A stretch of 62,054 bases of DNA. It comes from Cyanobacteria bacterium UBA6984 (GTDB taxonomy: Bacteria > Cyanobacteriota > Vampirovibrionia > Gastranaerophilales > Gastranaerophilaceae). The notes beneath the pieces are model-generated. The model was not told where the DNA came from. It did not search any database and was given only the letters and a program-made list of their open reading frames with translations. The position numbers and the translations under genes are program-made. The stretch covers positions 1-62,054 of the forward strand of contig DJYG01000013.1 in NCBI GenBank assembly GCA_002450015.1, in the 5' to 3' direction. Shown one piece after another: positions 18,398 through 26,409 of the stretch. How positions within the stretch are numbered: position 1 is the first letter of the stretch; each line of letters begins with the position of its first letter.

Positions 18398-19083
18398 TGA
18401 CTGTCTAAATATTTTTTGTACAAATCAGGACGTTTGTTTTTTGTCCTTTCGAGCATTTGATTTAATCTAAACTCTGAGATTTCTTTGTGATTACCGTTTA
18501 AAAGAACATCAGGAACTTTTAGACCTCTATATTCTCTCGGTTTTGTATAATGAGGATATTCAAGCAGTCCATTTTCAAAACTATCTTGGTCAGCTGACTC
18601 TATCTTTCCAAGAACGCCTTCTAATTTTCTACTAATACAATCAATTACACATAATGCAGGCAATTCCCCACCTGTAAGAACAAAATCTCCTATTGAAATC
18701 TCTCTTGGATTTATAATATTTCTTATTCTCTCATCATATCCTTCATAATGACCACACAAAATAATTAATTGATTGTATTTTGAAAGTTCTCTTGCAGTTT
18801 CATTTTTAAAAGGCTCACCTTGAGGTGTCATCATTAATGTACAAGAATTGTCAAATTTTTCAATGCTTTCATAGGCATCTACATAAGGTTGAGCCATCAA
18901 AACCATACCAGCGCCACCGCCATAAGGAGTATCATCAACTTTTTTGTGCTTATCTTTCGTATATTCTCTTGGATTTATAGCATTTATTTTTATTATTTCA
19001 TCTTTAACAGCACGCTTAATAATACTACAATTACAATATGACTCAACTATCTCCGGAAATAAAGTTATAACATCAAATTGCAT
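18394..19083 (-). CDS. trmD: tRNA (guanine-N1)-methyltransferase TrmD
   Basis: TrmD makes m1G37 in tRNA using SAM and prevents frameshifting. The 229-residue protein has the trefoil-knot signatures DDTPYGGGAGMVL, LCGHYEGYDERI, SIGDFVLTGGELPAL and the C-terminal NHKEISEFR. The start ATG abuts the end of rimM (shared base). The order zinc-ribbon/GGY protein, rimM, trmD indicates one operon. Confidence 0.97.
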   Translation of the reverse strand: MQFDVITLFPEIVESYCNCSIIKRAVKDEIIKINAINPREYTKDKHKKVDDTPYGGGAGMVLMAQPYVDAYESIEKFDNSCTLMMTPQGEPFKNETARELSKYNQLIILCGHYEGYDERIRNIINPREISIGDFVLTGGELPALCVIDCISRKLEGVLGKIESADQDSFENGLLEYPHYTKPREYRGLKVPDVLLNGNHKEISEFRLNQMLERTKNKRPDLYKKYLDSH

Positions 19084-19601
19084 TATTCAATTAACCCCGG
19101 AATTTCATTTATTACAATCTTTTTATCTTTTAAATTTACCTCAGGAACTATTTCATCGACAAAAGGAACTAATGATATTTTTTTTGATACCCCCCTAACT
19201 GAGAGTAAATCATTTGCGCCATTTGAGGATACCCCAACAACTACACCTATTTTTTTATCCATAGAATAAACGTCACAACCAACTAAATCATCGACAAGAT
19301 ATTCACCTTCATCTAAAGATTTTTCAAAATCATCTTGAGGTACAAAGATTAAACAATTTTTATACACGAGTATATCATTAATTGAATTTATACCATCAAA
19401 TTTTATAATTGCGAATTTATTATTAAATTTTACTGATTTAATTTTGAACAATATATATTCATCATTCGCCAAAATAAAAGCACTCTTTAGAGATTTCAAA
19501 AAATCTGCTTGATTTTTTGAATAACCAACTTTTGCTTCACCTTGAACACCATGAAAATTTAAAATTTTACCAATAGAAATATAATTTTTATTCGCCGTCA
19601 T
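19083..19601 (-). CDS. rimM: Ribosome maturation factor RimM
   Basis: RimM assists maturation of the 30S head. The 172-residue protein shows IGKILNFHGVQGEAKV at the start, a middle beta-barrel region, and the PRC-barrel half (EGEYLVDDLVGCDVY, then LVPFVDEIVPEVNL). I start at ATG 19601, which gives the family-typical N-terminus; a longer in-frame start at 19670 would add 23 basic residues lying inside the upstream gene. It overlaps the upstream gene by 14 bp and trmD by one base. Confidence 0.92.
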   Translation of the reverse strand: MTANKNYISIGKILNFHGVQGEAKVGYSKNQADFLKSLKSAFILANDEYILFKIKSVKFNNKFAIIKFDGINSINDILVYKNCLIFVPQDDFEKSLDEGEYLVDDLVGCDVYSMDKKIGVVVGVSSNGANDLLSVRGVSKKISLVPFVDEIVPEVNLKDKKIVINEIPGLIE

Positions 19602-20826
19602 CAGATTTTTTAGGCTTTCTACCTCTGATTTTCTTTTCAACTTTTTGCTCGGTTTCTGATTCGGAAACATCAGAAACTTCAGCTTTTTCTTCTTTAACCT
19701 TTTTTGTTCTGGTTGTTTTCTTAGCTTTTGTAGTTTTTTCTTCTACCTGAACTTTTTCTTCTTTTTTCTTAAATTCTTCAGGTGCATCATCCCTGTCAGG
19801 GTTCCATCTGTCTAACCCCATTTGGCTTCTTATCAAACCAATGCCGACATGCACACGCCATTCATCTATTTTTAATTGGATAGCAATAATTTTATGACAA
19901 CCAATAGGAGGCAACGGCAACAAAGGTTCATACAAACTTCTTATAGCCAACAATTGGTCAGGAGATATTGCAAGTTTTCTCTTTGGAAACGGTAATTTTG
20001 GCAACATCATTTTTTGACGTATCAAATTTATACCAAAGAAAACTTTTTTAGGCTCTAATCCTATTTTTTCACCAATAACTTCATGAGCATCTGGATTTGG
20101 AAGTGGCAACATTGTCTTATACAATGCTTCAATTTGTTCTAATTGCTCCTTACTAATAAGCAATTGTTTTTGCGGTTGTGGTCTTTGTGGCCTCATACCA
20201 CCCGGACGACGTTGAGTTCCACCTGGACGACGTTGTTGAAAACTATTTTGCGTTCTGCCTGAATTATATCCACCTCTTGATTGATAATTTCCTTGACTCC
20301 GATTTTGGCTGTAACCGCCTCTTTGAGAATACCCGCCCTGATTTCTGTCTTGGAAGTTGTTACGAGGTTTATACCCCCCACCTTGATTATAATTACTTCT
20401 TTGAGGTCTGTCGTATCCGCCGGAACTATATCCGCCTCTCGATTGATATCCGCCTTGATTATAATTACTTCTTTGAGGTCTGTCGTATCCGCCACCTGCT
20501 TGGTAACCGCCTTGATTATAGTTATTTCGTTGAGGTCTTTCATAACCGCCGGTACTATAACCTCCTGCGGAATAACCACCTGCGCTATATCCTCCTGCAG
20601 AATATGACCCGCCGGAACTATAACCACCGTCCGAGCTGTAACCTTGAGTCATATTATCTTGTTGTTCTTGCTTTTGCTCATCGTGACTATTATGTTCATG
20701 ATTATCTGAGCCACCGCCTGACGGCATCATGTTTTTATCAGGATACAAACAATTAGGACAAATAACTCTTTTGGGGTTTTTTGTTTCGAATTCTGCTCCG
20801 CATTTAATACACTTGTTTACATACAT
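19588..20826 (-). CDS. Zinc-ribbon, GGY/RG-rich disordered protein with a duplicated domain
   Basis: The 412-residue protein has four parts. Residues 6-26 hold a CxxC...CxxC zinc ribbon (CIKCG, CPNC). Residues about 36-220 are low complexity, first GGYSA/GGYST repeats and then YNQGGY, RPQR and SQRGGY repeats like RGG-box RNA-binding regions. Residues 220-343 are two copies of a roughly 60-residue unit (LPLPxxxxH at the middle, GI/GxLIRxxM at the end). The tail is Lys/Glu-rich with RGRKPKK. It leads the rimM-trmD operon, which suggests an RNA or ribosome role. I do not recognise the family and infer RNA binding only from composition and context. Confidence 0.8.
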   Translation of the reverse strand: MYVNKCIKCGAEFETKNPKRVICPNCLYPDKNMMPSGGGSDNHEHNSHDEQKQEQQDNMTQGYSSDGGYSSGGSYSAGGYSAGGYSAGGYSTGGYERPQRNNYNQGGYQAGGGYDRPQRSNYNQGGYQSRGGYSSGGYDRPQRSNYNQGGGYKPRNNFQDRNQGGYSQRGGYSQNRSQGNYQSRGGYNSGRTQNSFQQRRPGGTQRRPGGMRPQRPQPQKQLLISKEQLEQIEALYKTMLPLPNPDAHEVIGEKIGLEPKKVFFGINLIRQKMMLPKLPFPKRKLAISPDQLLAIRSLYEPLLPLPPIGCHKIIAIQLKIDEWRVHVGIGLIRSQMGLDRWNPDRDDAPEEFKKKEEKVQVEEKTTKAKKTTRTKKVKEEKAEVSDVSESETEQKVEKKIRGRKPKKSDDGE

Positions 20827-20904
20827 ACGACATGCCTCTTTAAAAATAAAAAATTAAATATTAAATCCTCTCAAAGTAACGTAACGGACTAATTTCAACT
20901 TACC

Positions 20905-20910
20905 ATTATA
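20905..20910 (-). promoter_or_regulatory. Candidate -10 box of the zinc-ribbon-rimM-trmD operon
   Basis: A TATAAT lies on the minus strand about 80 bp before the operon's first ATG. No convincing -35 is seen. An AGAGG precedes the start codon, so this operon is expected to have a leader. Confidence 0.4.
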
Positions 20911-20954
20911 ATATTAACACTGACTATTTATATGTATATTATATCAGAAAAAAA

Positions 20955-21392
20955 TTATTTTTCCAACAAAAATGTTACAGGACCATCATTTACAAGTTCG
21001 ACATCCATCATTGCGCCAAATTTTCCTGTATATACTTGTATTTCAGACTTCTTTACAAAATTTACAAACTCCTCATACAACTTGTTTGCCAATTCCGGTT
21101 TTTCAGCTTTGTCAAAACTTGGACGCGTGCCCTTATGGCAATCACCACATAAGGTAAACTGAGAAACTACAAGCAATTCTCCGTTTATATCTTTTAAAGA
21201 CTTGTTCATTTTACCGTTATCATCTTCAAATATTCTTAAATTAATCAATTTTTCAGATAATTTAAGCGCATTTTCGGTACTATCACCTTTTTCGACACCA
21301 AGCAATGCCAATATACCCTTATTTATTTTTGAATAAAGTTTTCCTTCAATTGTCACAGATGCTCTGCTAACTCTTTGTATTAAGCATTTCAT
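20955..21392 (-). CDS. dtd: D-aminoacyl-tRNA deacylase
   Basis: Dtd removes D-amino acids and glycine from mischarged tRNAs. The 145-residue protein is full length, starts MKCLIQRVSRASVTIEG and has the catalytic-pocket motifs LLVVSQFTLCGDCHKGTRPSF and NDGPVTFLLE near the end, matching the SQxTL and NxGPVT signatures. Its first 26 bases overlap the end of the glycosyltransferase gene, so the two are probably translated together. Confidence 0.95.
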   Translation of the reverse strand: MKCLIQRVSRASVTIEGKLYSKINKGILALLGVEKGDSTENALKLSEKLINLRIFEDDNGKMNKSLKDINGELLVVSQFTLCGDCHKGTRPSFDKAEKPELANKLYEEFVNFVKKSEIQVYTGKFGAMMDVELVNDGPVTFLLEK

Positions 21393-23304
21393 TTAAATTT
21401 ACCACCTTTGATTTTAATATAGTACTAATTTCATTTAAATCAGACATTACTGATGTGATATATGTTTTTAAATTCTCATACACTTTATTCATATTTTGCG
21501 AAGAAGTATCTTTATTTGTTCTTAAAGAATACTCTAAATCCATTGAATGAGATTTGTGCAAATACGCAAATATTCTACATTTTGGACAATATATATTAAC
21601 TAAATCTATGTACATTGCCAAAATTTGTTTAAAGTAGCGCATGCAATTTTCATTAACAATTTTTCGATTATGAAACTCTTTATCATAACAGGAAACTAAA
21701 GACATTGATGTTTTTAACATTTTTAAAATATCCTCAATAATTTTTAGTTCTTGTCTTATGTTGTTGATAATTAACTCAATATCATAATGAGGCTTAGATA
21801 TAATATTTTTGACCTCTATACGCTCAAAAGTTTTAAGAATTTGTTCTATCTCAATATCATCAAAACCTTCTATTTTTGCACCCAAAAGTGAGGCATTATA
21901 CAAATTTATTTCGTTTTTGAACTTACCGGCAAAATCTCTAAACTGATAAATAAATGAACTATAATCCCTTGTTGATGGCACTTTATTTCCACTTATACCT
22001 GCAACAAAACATAAATTTTTATTTATAAAATTTATTCTCTGAATTGCTAAATCATTTTTTTGTTCATCAGATAAATTTTTATCAACAAATGAATTTTTAA
22101 ATTTTTCAAAGTTTTCAACAGTAACAACAGCTTTCTCTGTTTCTACATCAAATTCGTAATTTAAACCAATTTGACAAGCATACTTTGTATAACATTTACC
22201 GTCAATATACGCCAAATCTTGCCCTACAAGAATAATATTTTTAAAACCTAATATTTTTGCTGCATAAAGCATCATATAAGAAACAGTGCCGCTTGAAACA
22301 TATTGAGATGCATCAATATTTGCAATCTCAGTCCATATCAGGTTTGCAGATGAAGTTTGAGAAGGATATGAAATTATATTTTTAAATTTTGCAAAATGCA
22401 ATTCTCTGTACGTTATTGGCTCAATTATTAAATTTGCATCCGATAAATTCAATCCATCTATCTGTGACATTTGACTTGAAGATTCAATCAATCCTACAAA
22501 ATCAGGTGTTACCCCATTATTTACAAGAGTTCTTGCAGCTTGTCCAACAGAAAGTATAATAATATTTTCTCTATATTTTTTTAAACTTTCTATATCTCTG
22601 TCTAATGTTGGACCTGCAGAAACAATGACAGCAGACTTACCTTCGTATAAATTTTTATATTCGGCCAGCTGCGGTTCATTTACCAACAAATCAATATTAC
22701 TACAAAGCATTTTTATAGCATGCGGCATTCTGTTTTTTATATAATTATTGTTCATAATTAAAGCACCCATATGCATATTAAGATTTTCTGCAAATTTATT
22801 AAGTTCATCAGAAAATAAATATTTGTATGAAGGTAAAAAGATAATATCCGTATTTGAATTATATCTATAACTACAAGAGTACATTTTTATAAATTCTTCA
22901 TAATCATTAAACACAAAAACATTCTCTTTTGATAATTCTTTTGAAAAATCCGCTATTTCAAGGGCAGCAGCAAGAACTTCCAAATTCGGTTCGTAAACAA
23001 GCACTGTACCTTTTGAATTTAATGCAGCTTCTTGAAAAAGATAACCCAATCCAAAACCAAAAAGCACGTGCAACCTTGAATTTTCATTAGTTACTTGAGC
23101 AAAAATCTCTTTTGCCTCAGCTTCAGCACCATAATTATTGTGCAAATACACACCGTTGTACATAAAATTAGGTTCTTGCAAAATAGTATTTACAATAGAA
23201 ATATCATTTTTCAAAAATTCTATCCGCATTATTTTATATTTTAAACTTGGATTATATTTTGAAATACAAGCAAGATTTGCTTCAAGTATCGGATTACTTT
23301 TCAA
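21367..23304 (-). CDS. Maf/DUF115-type glycosyltransferase
   Basis: The 645-residue protein has the DUF115 core GKSAVIVSAGPTLDRDIE and FVGLIESSS, plus LVGQDLAYIDGKCY, that define motility-associated-factor (Maf) glycosyltransferases; these use a GT-A/MptE-like domain to add nonulosonic acids to flagellin. The start is a TTG at 23304 with the strong site GAGGGGG before it. No flagellar genes are in the window, but a pilus operon is, so pilin or another surface protein could be the acceptor; this is inference. It overlaps rlmN by 11 bp upstream and dtd downstream. Confidence 0.8.
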   Translation of the reverse strand: MKSNPILEANLACISKYNPSLKYKIMRIEFLKNDISIVNTILQEPNFMYNGVYLHNNYGAEAEAKEIFAQVTNENSRLHVLFGFGLGYLFQEAALNSKGTVLVYEPNLEVLAAALEIADFSKELSKENVFVFNDYEEFIKMYSCSYRYNSNTDIIFLPSYKYLFSDELNKFAENLNMHMGALIMNNNYIKNRMPHAIKMLCSNIDLLVNEPQLAEYKNLYEGKSAVIVSAGPTLDRDIESLKKYRENIIILSVGQAARTLVNNGVTPDFVGLIESSSQMSQIDGLNLSDANLIIEPITYRELHFAKFKNIISYPSQTSSANLIWTEIANIDASQYVSSGTVSYMMLYAAKILGFKNIILVGQDLAYIDGKCYTKYACQIGLNYEFDVETEKAVVTVENFEKFKNSFVDKNLSDEQKNDLAIQRINFINKNLCFVAGISGNKVPSTRDYSSFIYQFRDFAGKFKNEINLYNASLLGAKIEGFDDIEIEQILKTFERIEVKNIISKPHYDIELIINNIRQELKIIEDILKMLKTSMSLVSCYDKEFHNRKIVNENCMRYFKQILAMYIDLVNIYCPKCRIFAYLHKSHSMDLEYSLRTNKDTSSQNMNKVYENLKTYITSVMSDLNEISTILKSKVVNLNEMLNTKS

Positions 23305-24322
23305 CTTTCCCCCTCAATTGACCGCAGGCAGCATCTATATCAGCACCTCTTTCCAATCTTACGGTAACTTTTTTACCTGAATGCTCTAATATATACTTAA
23401 ATTTCATTATTGAATTATTTGATGGCTTTTTGTAGTCGTTTTCTATTACAGGATTATACGGAATTAAATTTATATTGCATTTTATTCCTTGTAGTAAATT
23501 TGCAAGATTTTTTGCACATTCAAAAGTATCCGTTAAATCTTTAATCAAAAGATATTCAATTGTCACGCGCCGACCCGCAATTTCAAAATATTTATCTAAA
23601 GCTTTTTTCATTTCTGATATAGGATATTTTTTATTAATAGGCATTATTCTATTACGAATATCATCAGTTGGAGCATGAAGTGACCACGCCAACGTAGATT
23701 GACTGTTTGCTTTTGCAAATTCCGGAACTTTAGGAGCGATACCGCTTGTTGATACTGTAATCCGTCTTGAACCAATTTGACATTCAGTATTAAGTATTTC
23801 AATAGCCTTTAAAACATTATCAAGATTCAATAAAGGTTCACCTTGCCCCATAAAAACAACATTCGTTACTTTTAAACCTGTATCTCGCTGTATAGTTAAT
23901 ACTTGTTCTACAATTTCAGAGGCTGTTAAATTTCTTTTAAAACCTCCTTTTCCTGTTGCACAAAATGAACAATTTACGGCACAACCTACTTGAGAACTAA
24001 CACATGCCGTTAAATTTGCTCTGTTATCAAATCGCATTAAAACTGTTTCTACGCATTCGCCATCAGGATATTCAACCAAATATTTTATTGTACCATCTTG
24101 ACTAACTTGTTTTTTCCTTATGTTTGTTTCGGTAACAATAGCGACTTTGCTTAATTCTTCTCTGAATTTAACAGAAAGATTTGTCATTTCATCTATTTTT
24201 GAAACAGATTTTAAATATATCCAATTCTGTATTTGCTTTGCTCTAAAATTTGAAGCCTTTAATTCAGACATTAAACCTTCCAGCTCTGATATATTCATGC
24301 CCGATAGTATAATTTTTGCCAT
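23294..24322 (-). CDS. rlmN: Dual-specificity RNA methyltransferase RlmN
   Basis: RlmN is a radical SAM enzyme that makes m2A2503 in 23S rRNA and m2A37 in tRNAs. The 342-residue protein has the CxxxCxxC cluster in GCAVNCSFCATGKGGF, GQGEPLLNLDNV, RRITVSTSGIAPK and the catalytic Cys near the end in ADIDAACGQLRG. An AAGG-type site precedes ATG, which lies just after the YkgJ-like gene upstream. Confidence 0.97.
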   Translation of the reverse strand: MAKIILSGMNISELEGLMSELKASNFRAKQIQNWIYLKSVSKIDEMTNLSVKFREELSKVAIVTETNIRKKQVSQDGTIKYLVEYPDGECVETVLMRFDNRANLTACVSSQVGCAVNCSFCATGKGGFKRNLTASEIVEQVLTIQRDTGLKVTNVVFMGQGEPLLNLDNVLKAIEILNTECQIGSRRITVSTSGIAPKVPEFAKANSQSTLAWSLHAPTDDIRNRIMPINKKYPISEMKKALDKYFEIAGRRVTIEYLLIKDLTDTFECAKNLANLLQGIKCNINLIPYNPVIENDYKKPSNNSIMKFKYILEHSGKKVTVRLERGADIDAACGQLRGKVEK

Positions 24323-24324
24323 GG

Positions 24325-24939
24325 TTATATATTACCTTTTTCAAATTCTTTTCTAAAGTGTTCTCTAATTTCTGTCATAGCTCTAATAGTCAACACTATT
24401 TTTTGAATGCTTTCATGCCATCCGATGTATGAACAAGTCGGATGTAACAACTGTATAGGATTATCCGGATAATCTTTGCATATTGAAGGTCTGTTTTCAT
24501 AATCGGAACACTTATTATCATCAGTTACTTTTTTACAGTAATAATAATAAGCATGCTCTCCTGATTCTTTCAATAACTGCATATACAAAGGAAATTGTTT
24601 TTCAGGTTCTTTTTCATCTTCGTACGGTGTAAATGTAGATATAAACTCTTGTGCAAACTTATCACCACGTGAAGCCTTTTCTAACAATGCAGTAGGAGAA
24701 AATTCACTTATAGCCAACCTGCAACATGCTCCACACATACCGCAATGAAAAGAATTTCTGCGTTCTATTACAAGCTTTTTTTGAAGTTTTATATGCTTTT
24801 CAATTTCAACATTCAAATAATTTTCAATTTCATCATGCTTCAAAAGGTTTATTTCTCCCTGAATAGCATTTAAAACCGAAACAAATATTTGACGATATTG
24901 CTGCACAAGTTTTGTATAATGTTCTTTTAATTCATTCAT
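24325..24939 (-). CDS. YkgJ-family cysteine-cluster protein
   Basis: The 204-residue protein carries the zinc/iron-chelating cysteine cluster CGMCGACCRLAISEFSP in its middle and a second set, YENRPSICKDYP and a later Cys in HPTC. A long alpha-helical N-terminal part (residues 1-65) precedes the cluster. I start at ATG 24939. An upstream open frame to 25125 would run into the divergent dfx control region and encode unlikely hydrophobic sequence. TTGGTA-17-TAGTAT-7-ATG suggests an almost leaderless transcript. The biochemical role of the family is not well defined. A second member is at 52965. Confidence 0.75.
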   Translation of the reverse strand: MNELKEHYTKLVQQYRQIFVSVLNAIQGEINLLKHDEIENYLNVEIEKHIKLQKKLVIERRNSFHCGMCGACCRLAISEFSPTALLEKASRGDKFAQEFISTFTPYEDEKEPEKQFPLYMQLLKESGEHAYYYYCKKVTDDNKCSDYENRPSICKDYPDNPIQLLHPTCSYIGWHESIQKIVLTIRAMTEIREHFRKEFEKGNI

Positions 24940-25025
24940 AACAGATATACTAACATAAATTAGTAACTTTACCAATGTTAAATCTGAAATTTTACAATAT
25001 ACTTTCAACACGAAAGGAGAAGAAA

Positions 25026-25418
25026 ATGACAAAAAAACTTGAATTATATAAATGTGATATTTGTGGAAATTTAGTTGAAATATTAGCATCTGGACAAGGA
25101 GCATTAGTTTGTTGCGAAAAGCCAATGATTCTGATAAAAACTGAGTTAACAGAAAATGAAGAATTAAATGATAAACATATTCCTGTAATTGAAAAAGTTG
25201 TTGATGGCTTCAAAATAAGAATAGGAGCAACAACACATCCCATGACAAAAGAACATCATATTGAATTTATACAAGCAATATCAAAAGACGAAAAATATAT
25301 TAAAACAAAATTTTTAACAACAGAAGAAATACCTGAATTAAATGCAAAATGCAACAGTCAAACTCTCTGGGCAAGAGCATTATGCAACATTCATGGACTC
25401 TTCAAAAAAGAATTTTAA
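25026..25418 (+). CDS. dfx: Desulfoferrodoxin / superoxide reductase
   Basis: The 130-residue protein has an N-terminal desulforedoxin domain with the rubredoxin-like Fe ligands CDICG and VCCEKPM, and a superoxide reductase domain with His ligands in GATTHPM and EHHIEFI and the closing Cys/His in LCNIHGLFK. It reduces superoxide to peroxide without making oxygen, typical of anaerobes. The ATG at 25026 follows AAAGGAGA; an in-frame ATG at 24975 is upstream of the ribosome site and is rejected. A strong bidirectional terminator follows. Confidence 0.95.
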   Translation: MTKKLELYKCDICGNLVEILASGQGALVCCEKPMILIKTELTENEELNDKHIPVIEKVVDGFKIRIGATTHPMTKEHHIEFIQAISKDEKYIKTKFLTTEEIPELNAKCNSQTLWARALCNIHGLFKKEF

Positions 25419-25421
25419 TAA

Positions 25422-25451
25422 AAAGAAAGACTCCGCAGGGAGTCTTTCTTT
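25422..25451. terminator. Bidirectional terminator between dfx and paralogue A
   Basis: A 13-bp stem (AAAGAAAGACTCC with its complement) encloses the loop GCAG. It is flanked by A and T runs so it can serve both convergent genes. Confidence 0.85.
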
Positions 25452-25472
25452 TATGTATATTTTTGATTCGAA

Positions 25473-26186
25473 TTATTGACCTAACCAGCCAAGACCTAAT
25501 GTACAAATTGTACCTAAAACTTTACCGAATGTATTAGAAGCTTTTGAAGCACCTGTACGTTTTGCACCTGTAATCATTTCGATATTTTCATCAACAGATG
25601 TTTTATTACCCATACCGAATGAGAATATTTTCATAAATCCATCAGCAAACGAACTTCTGCCGTGAGCTTTTAAGTCTTCTGTCATATAAGAACCTGTCAT
25701 TTGTGTATATACTTGGTCTGCATATTGTTTTAATGTTAGTTCTTTTTCTTCTTCTGTTCCTTGTAATTGTGAACCGTATGATGCTCTAATAGCTTGTAAA
25801 AGCTTACCATATTCAGCTTTTACATTATCTTGATTATTTGCTCTTATTTCTTGTGCCAAAATTTGAACTTGTCTTTGAATGCTGCCGTTTTGAGCTTGCA
25901 TTTGGAATTGAGCATTGTTTTGATTTTGGAATGCAGCTACTTGACGATTTACACCAAAATTATCCCATTGTTGAATGTTTTGCATATATTGTTGAGGGTT
26001 CATCAAAACACCGCCAAATGCACCAAGTCCTGCATAAGAACCTGTCATTCCTGGAACACCTGCCATACCGGTCATATAAGGTGATGTCATCATACCGGAA
26101 TTCATACTCATCAATGGAGAATTCATCATAGCATCAACATCTACTGATGTCATGTATGGATTTGTCATTCCGAAATTAACTGTCAT
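25473..26186 (-). CDS. NPYMT-type paralogue A, unknown function
   Basis: The 237-residue protein starts MTVNFGMTNPYMTS, continues with a Met/Gly/Ser-rich stretch, then a conserved core of about 120 residues beginning NPQQYMQNIQQWDNFG, very rich in Gln and Asn, and a Gly/Leu-rich hydrophobic end (FGKVLGTICTLGLGW). It has no signal peptide of the usual type. The core is almost identical to paralogue B at 26410-27060, at DNA level too, whereas the Met-rich N-termini differ. I start at ATG 26186; an in-frame TTG at 26201 sits inside the conserved hairpin. GGAGG precedes the ATG. The family is unknown to me. Confidence 0.85.
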   Translation of the reverse strand: MTVNFGMTNPYMTSVDVDAMMNSPLMSMNSGMMTSPYMTGMAGVPGMTGSYAGLGAFGGVLMNPQQYMQNIQQWDNFGVNRQVAAFQNQNNAQFQMQAQNGSIQRQVQILAQEIRANNQDNVKAEYGKLLQAIRASYGSQLQGTEEEKELTLKQYADQVYTQMTGSYMTEDLKAHGRSSFADGFMKIFSFGMGNKTSVDENIEMITGAKRTGASKASNTFGKVLGTICTLGLGWLGQ

Positions 26187-26199
26187 TTTTGAAACCTCC

Positions 26200-26215
26200 A
26201 ATAACTTGCGTTATT
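26200..26215 (-). promoter_or_regulatory. Stem-loop next to the ribosome site of paralogue A
   Basis: On the transcript AATAAC-GCAA-GTTATT forms a 6-bp stem capped by a GCAA (GNRA-type) loop, immediately before the GGAGG ribosome site. The same element precedes paralogue B, while the intervening leader has drifted. This supports a role in translation or mRNA stability. Confidence 0.6.
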
Positions 26216-26261
26216 TGTGAAAACCATTAAACCAATTTGTAAGTTTATTTTTATTTATGTT

Positions 26262-26340
26262 TAATATCCTTACATCTATATAAAGTATTTCTAAACGCAA
26301 TAATTGACATGATTTCGGCGTTTTATTAAGTTTTGTTAAC
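26262..26340 (-). promoter_or_regulatory. Conserved control block of paralogue A
   Basis: The minus strand holds tandem 10-bp repeats (TTAACAAAAC, TTAATAAAAC), an AACGCC...TTGCGTT inverted repeat and a TATATAGATGTAAGGATAT segment that likely contains the -10. The same order and spacing occurs before paralogue B at 27139-27214, so it is a duplicated promoter. Confidence 0.55.
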
Positions 26341-26409
26341 AGAAAACTATAAATCAAGATACAAATTGCTTGATTTATAGACCTTCTGCATATAAATATA
26401 ATTTTTAAA

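Noticed and set aside
20178..20756. Open frames on the + strand opposite the GGY/RG-rich region, rich in Tyr/Asn/His
   Set aside because: They mirror the low-complexity repeat of the zinc-ribbon gene on the other strand, have no ribosome site and no family-like content.
24940..25125. N-terminal extension of the YkgJ-like protein to 25125
   Set aside because: It would overlap the dfx ribosome site and coding start, and encodes unlikely hydrophobic sequence; ATG 24939 has a good promoter position.
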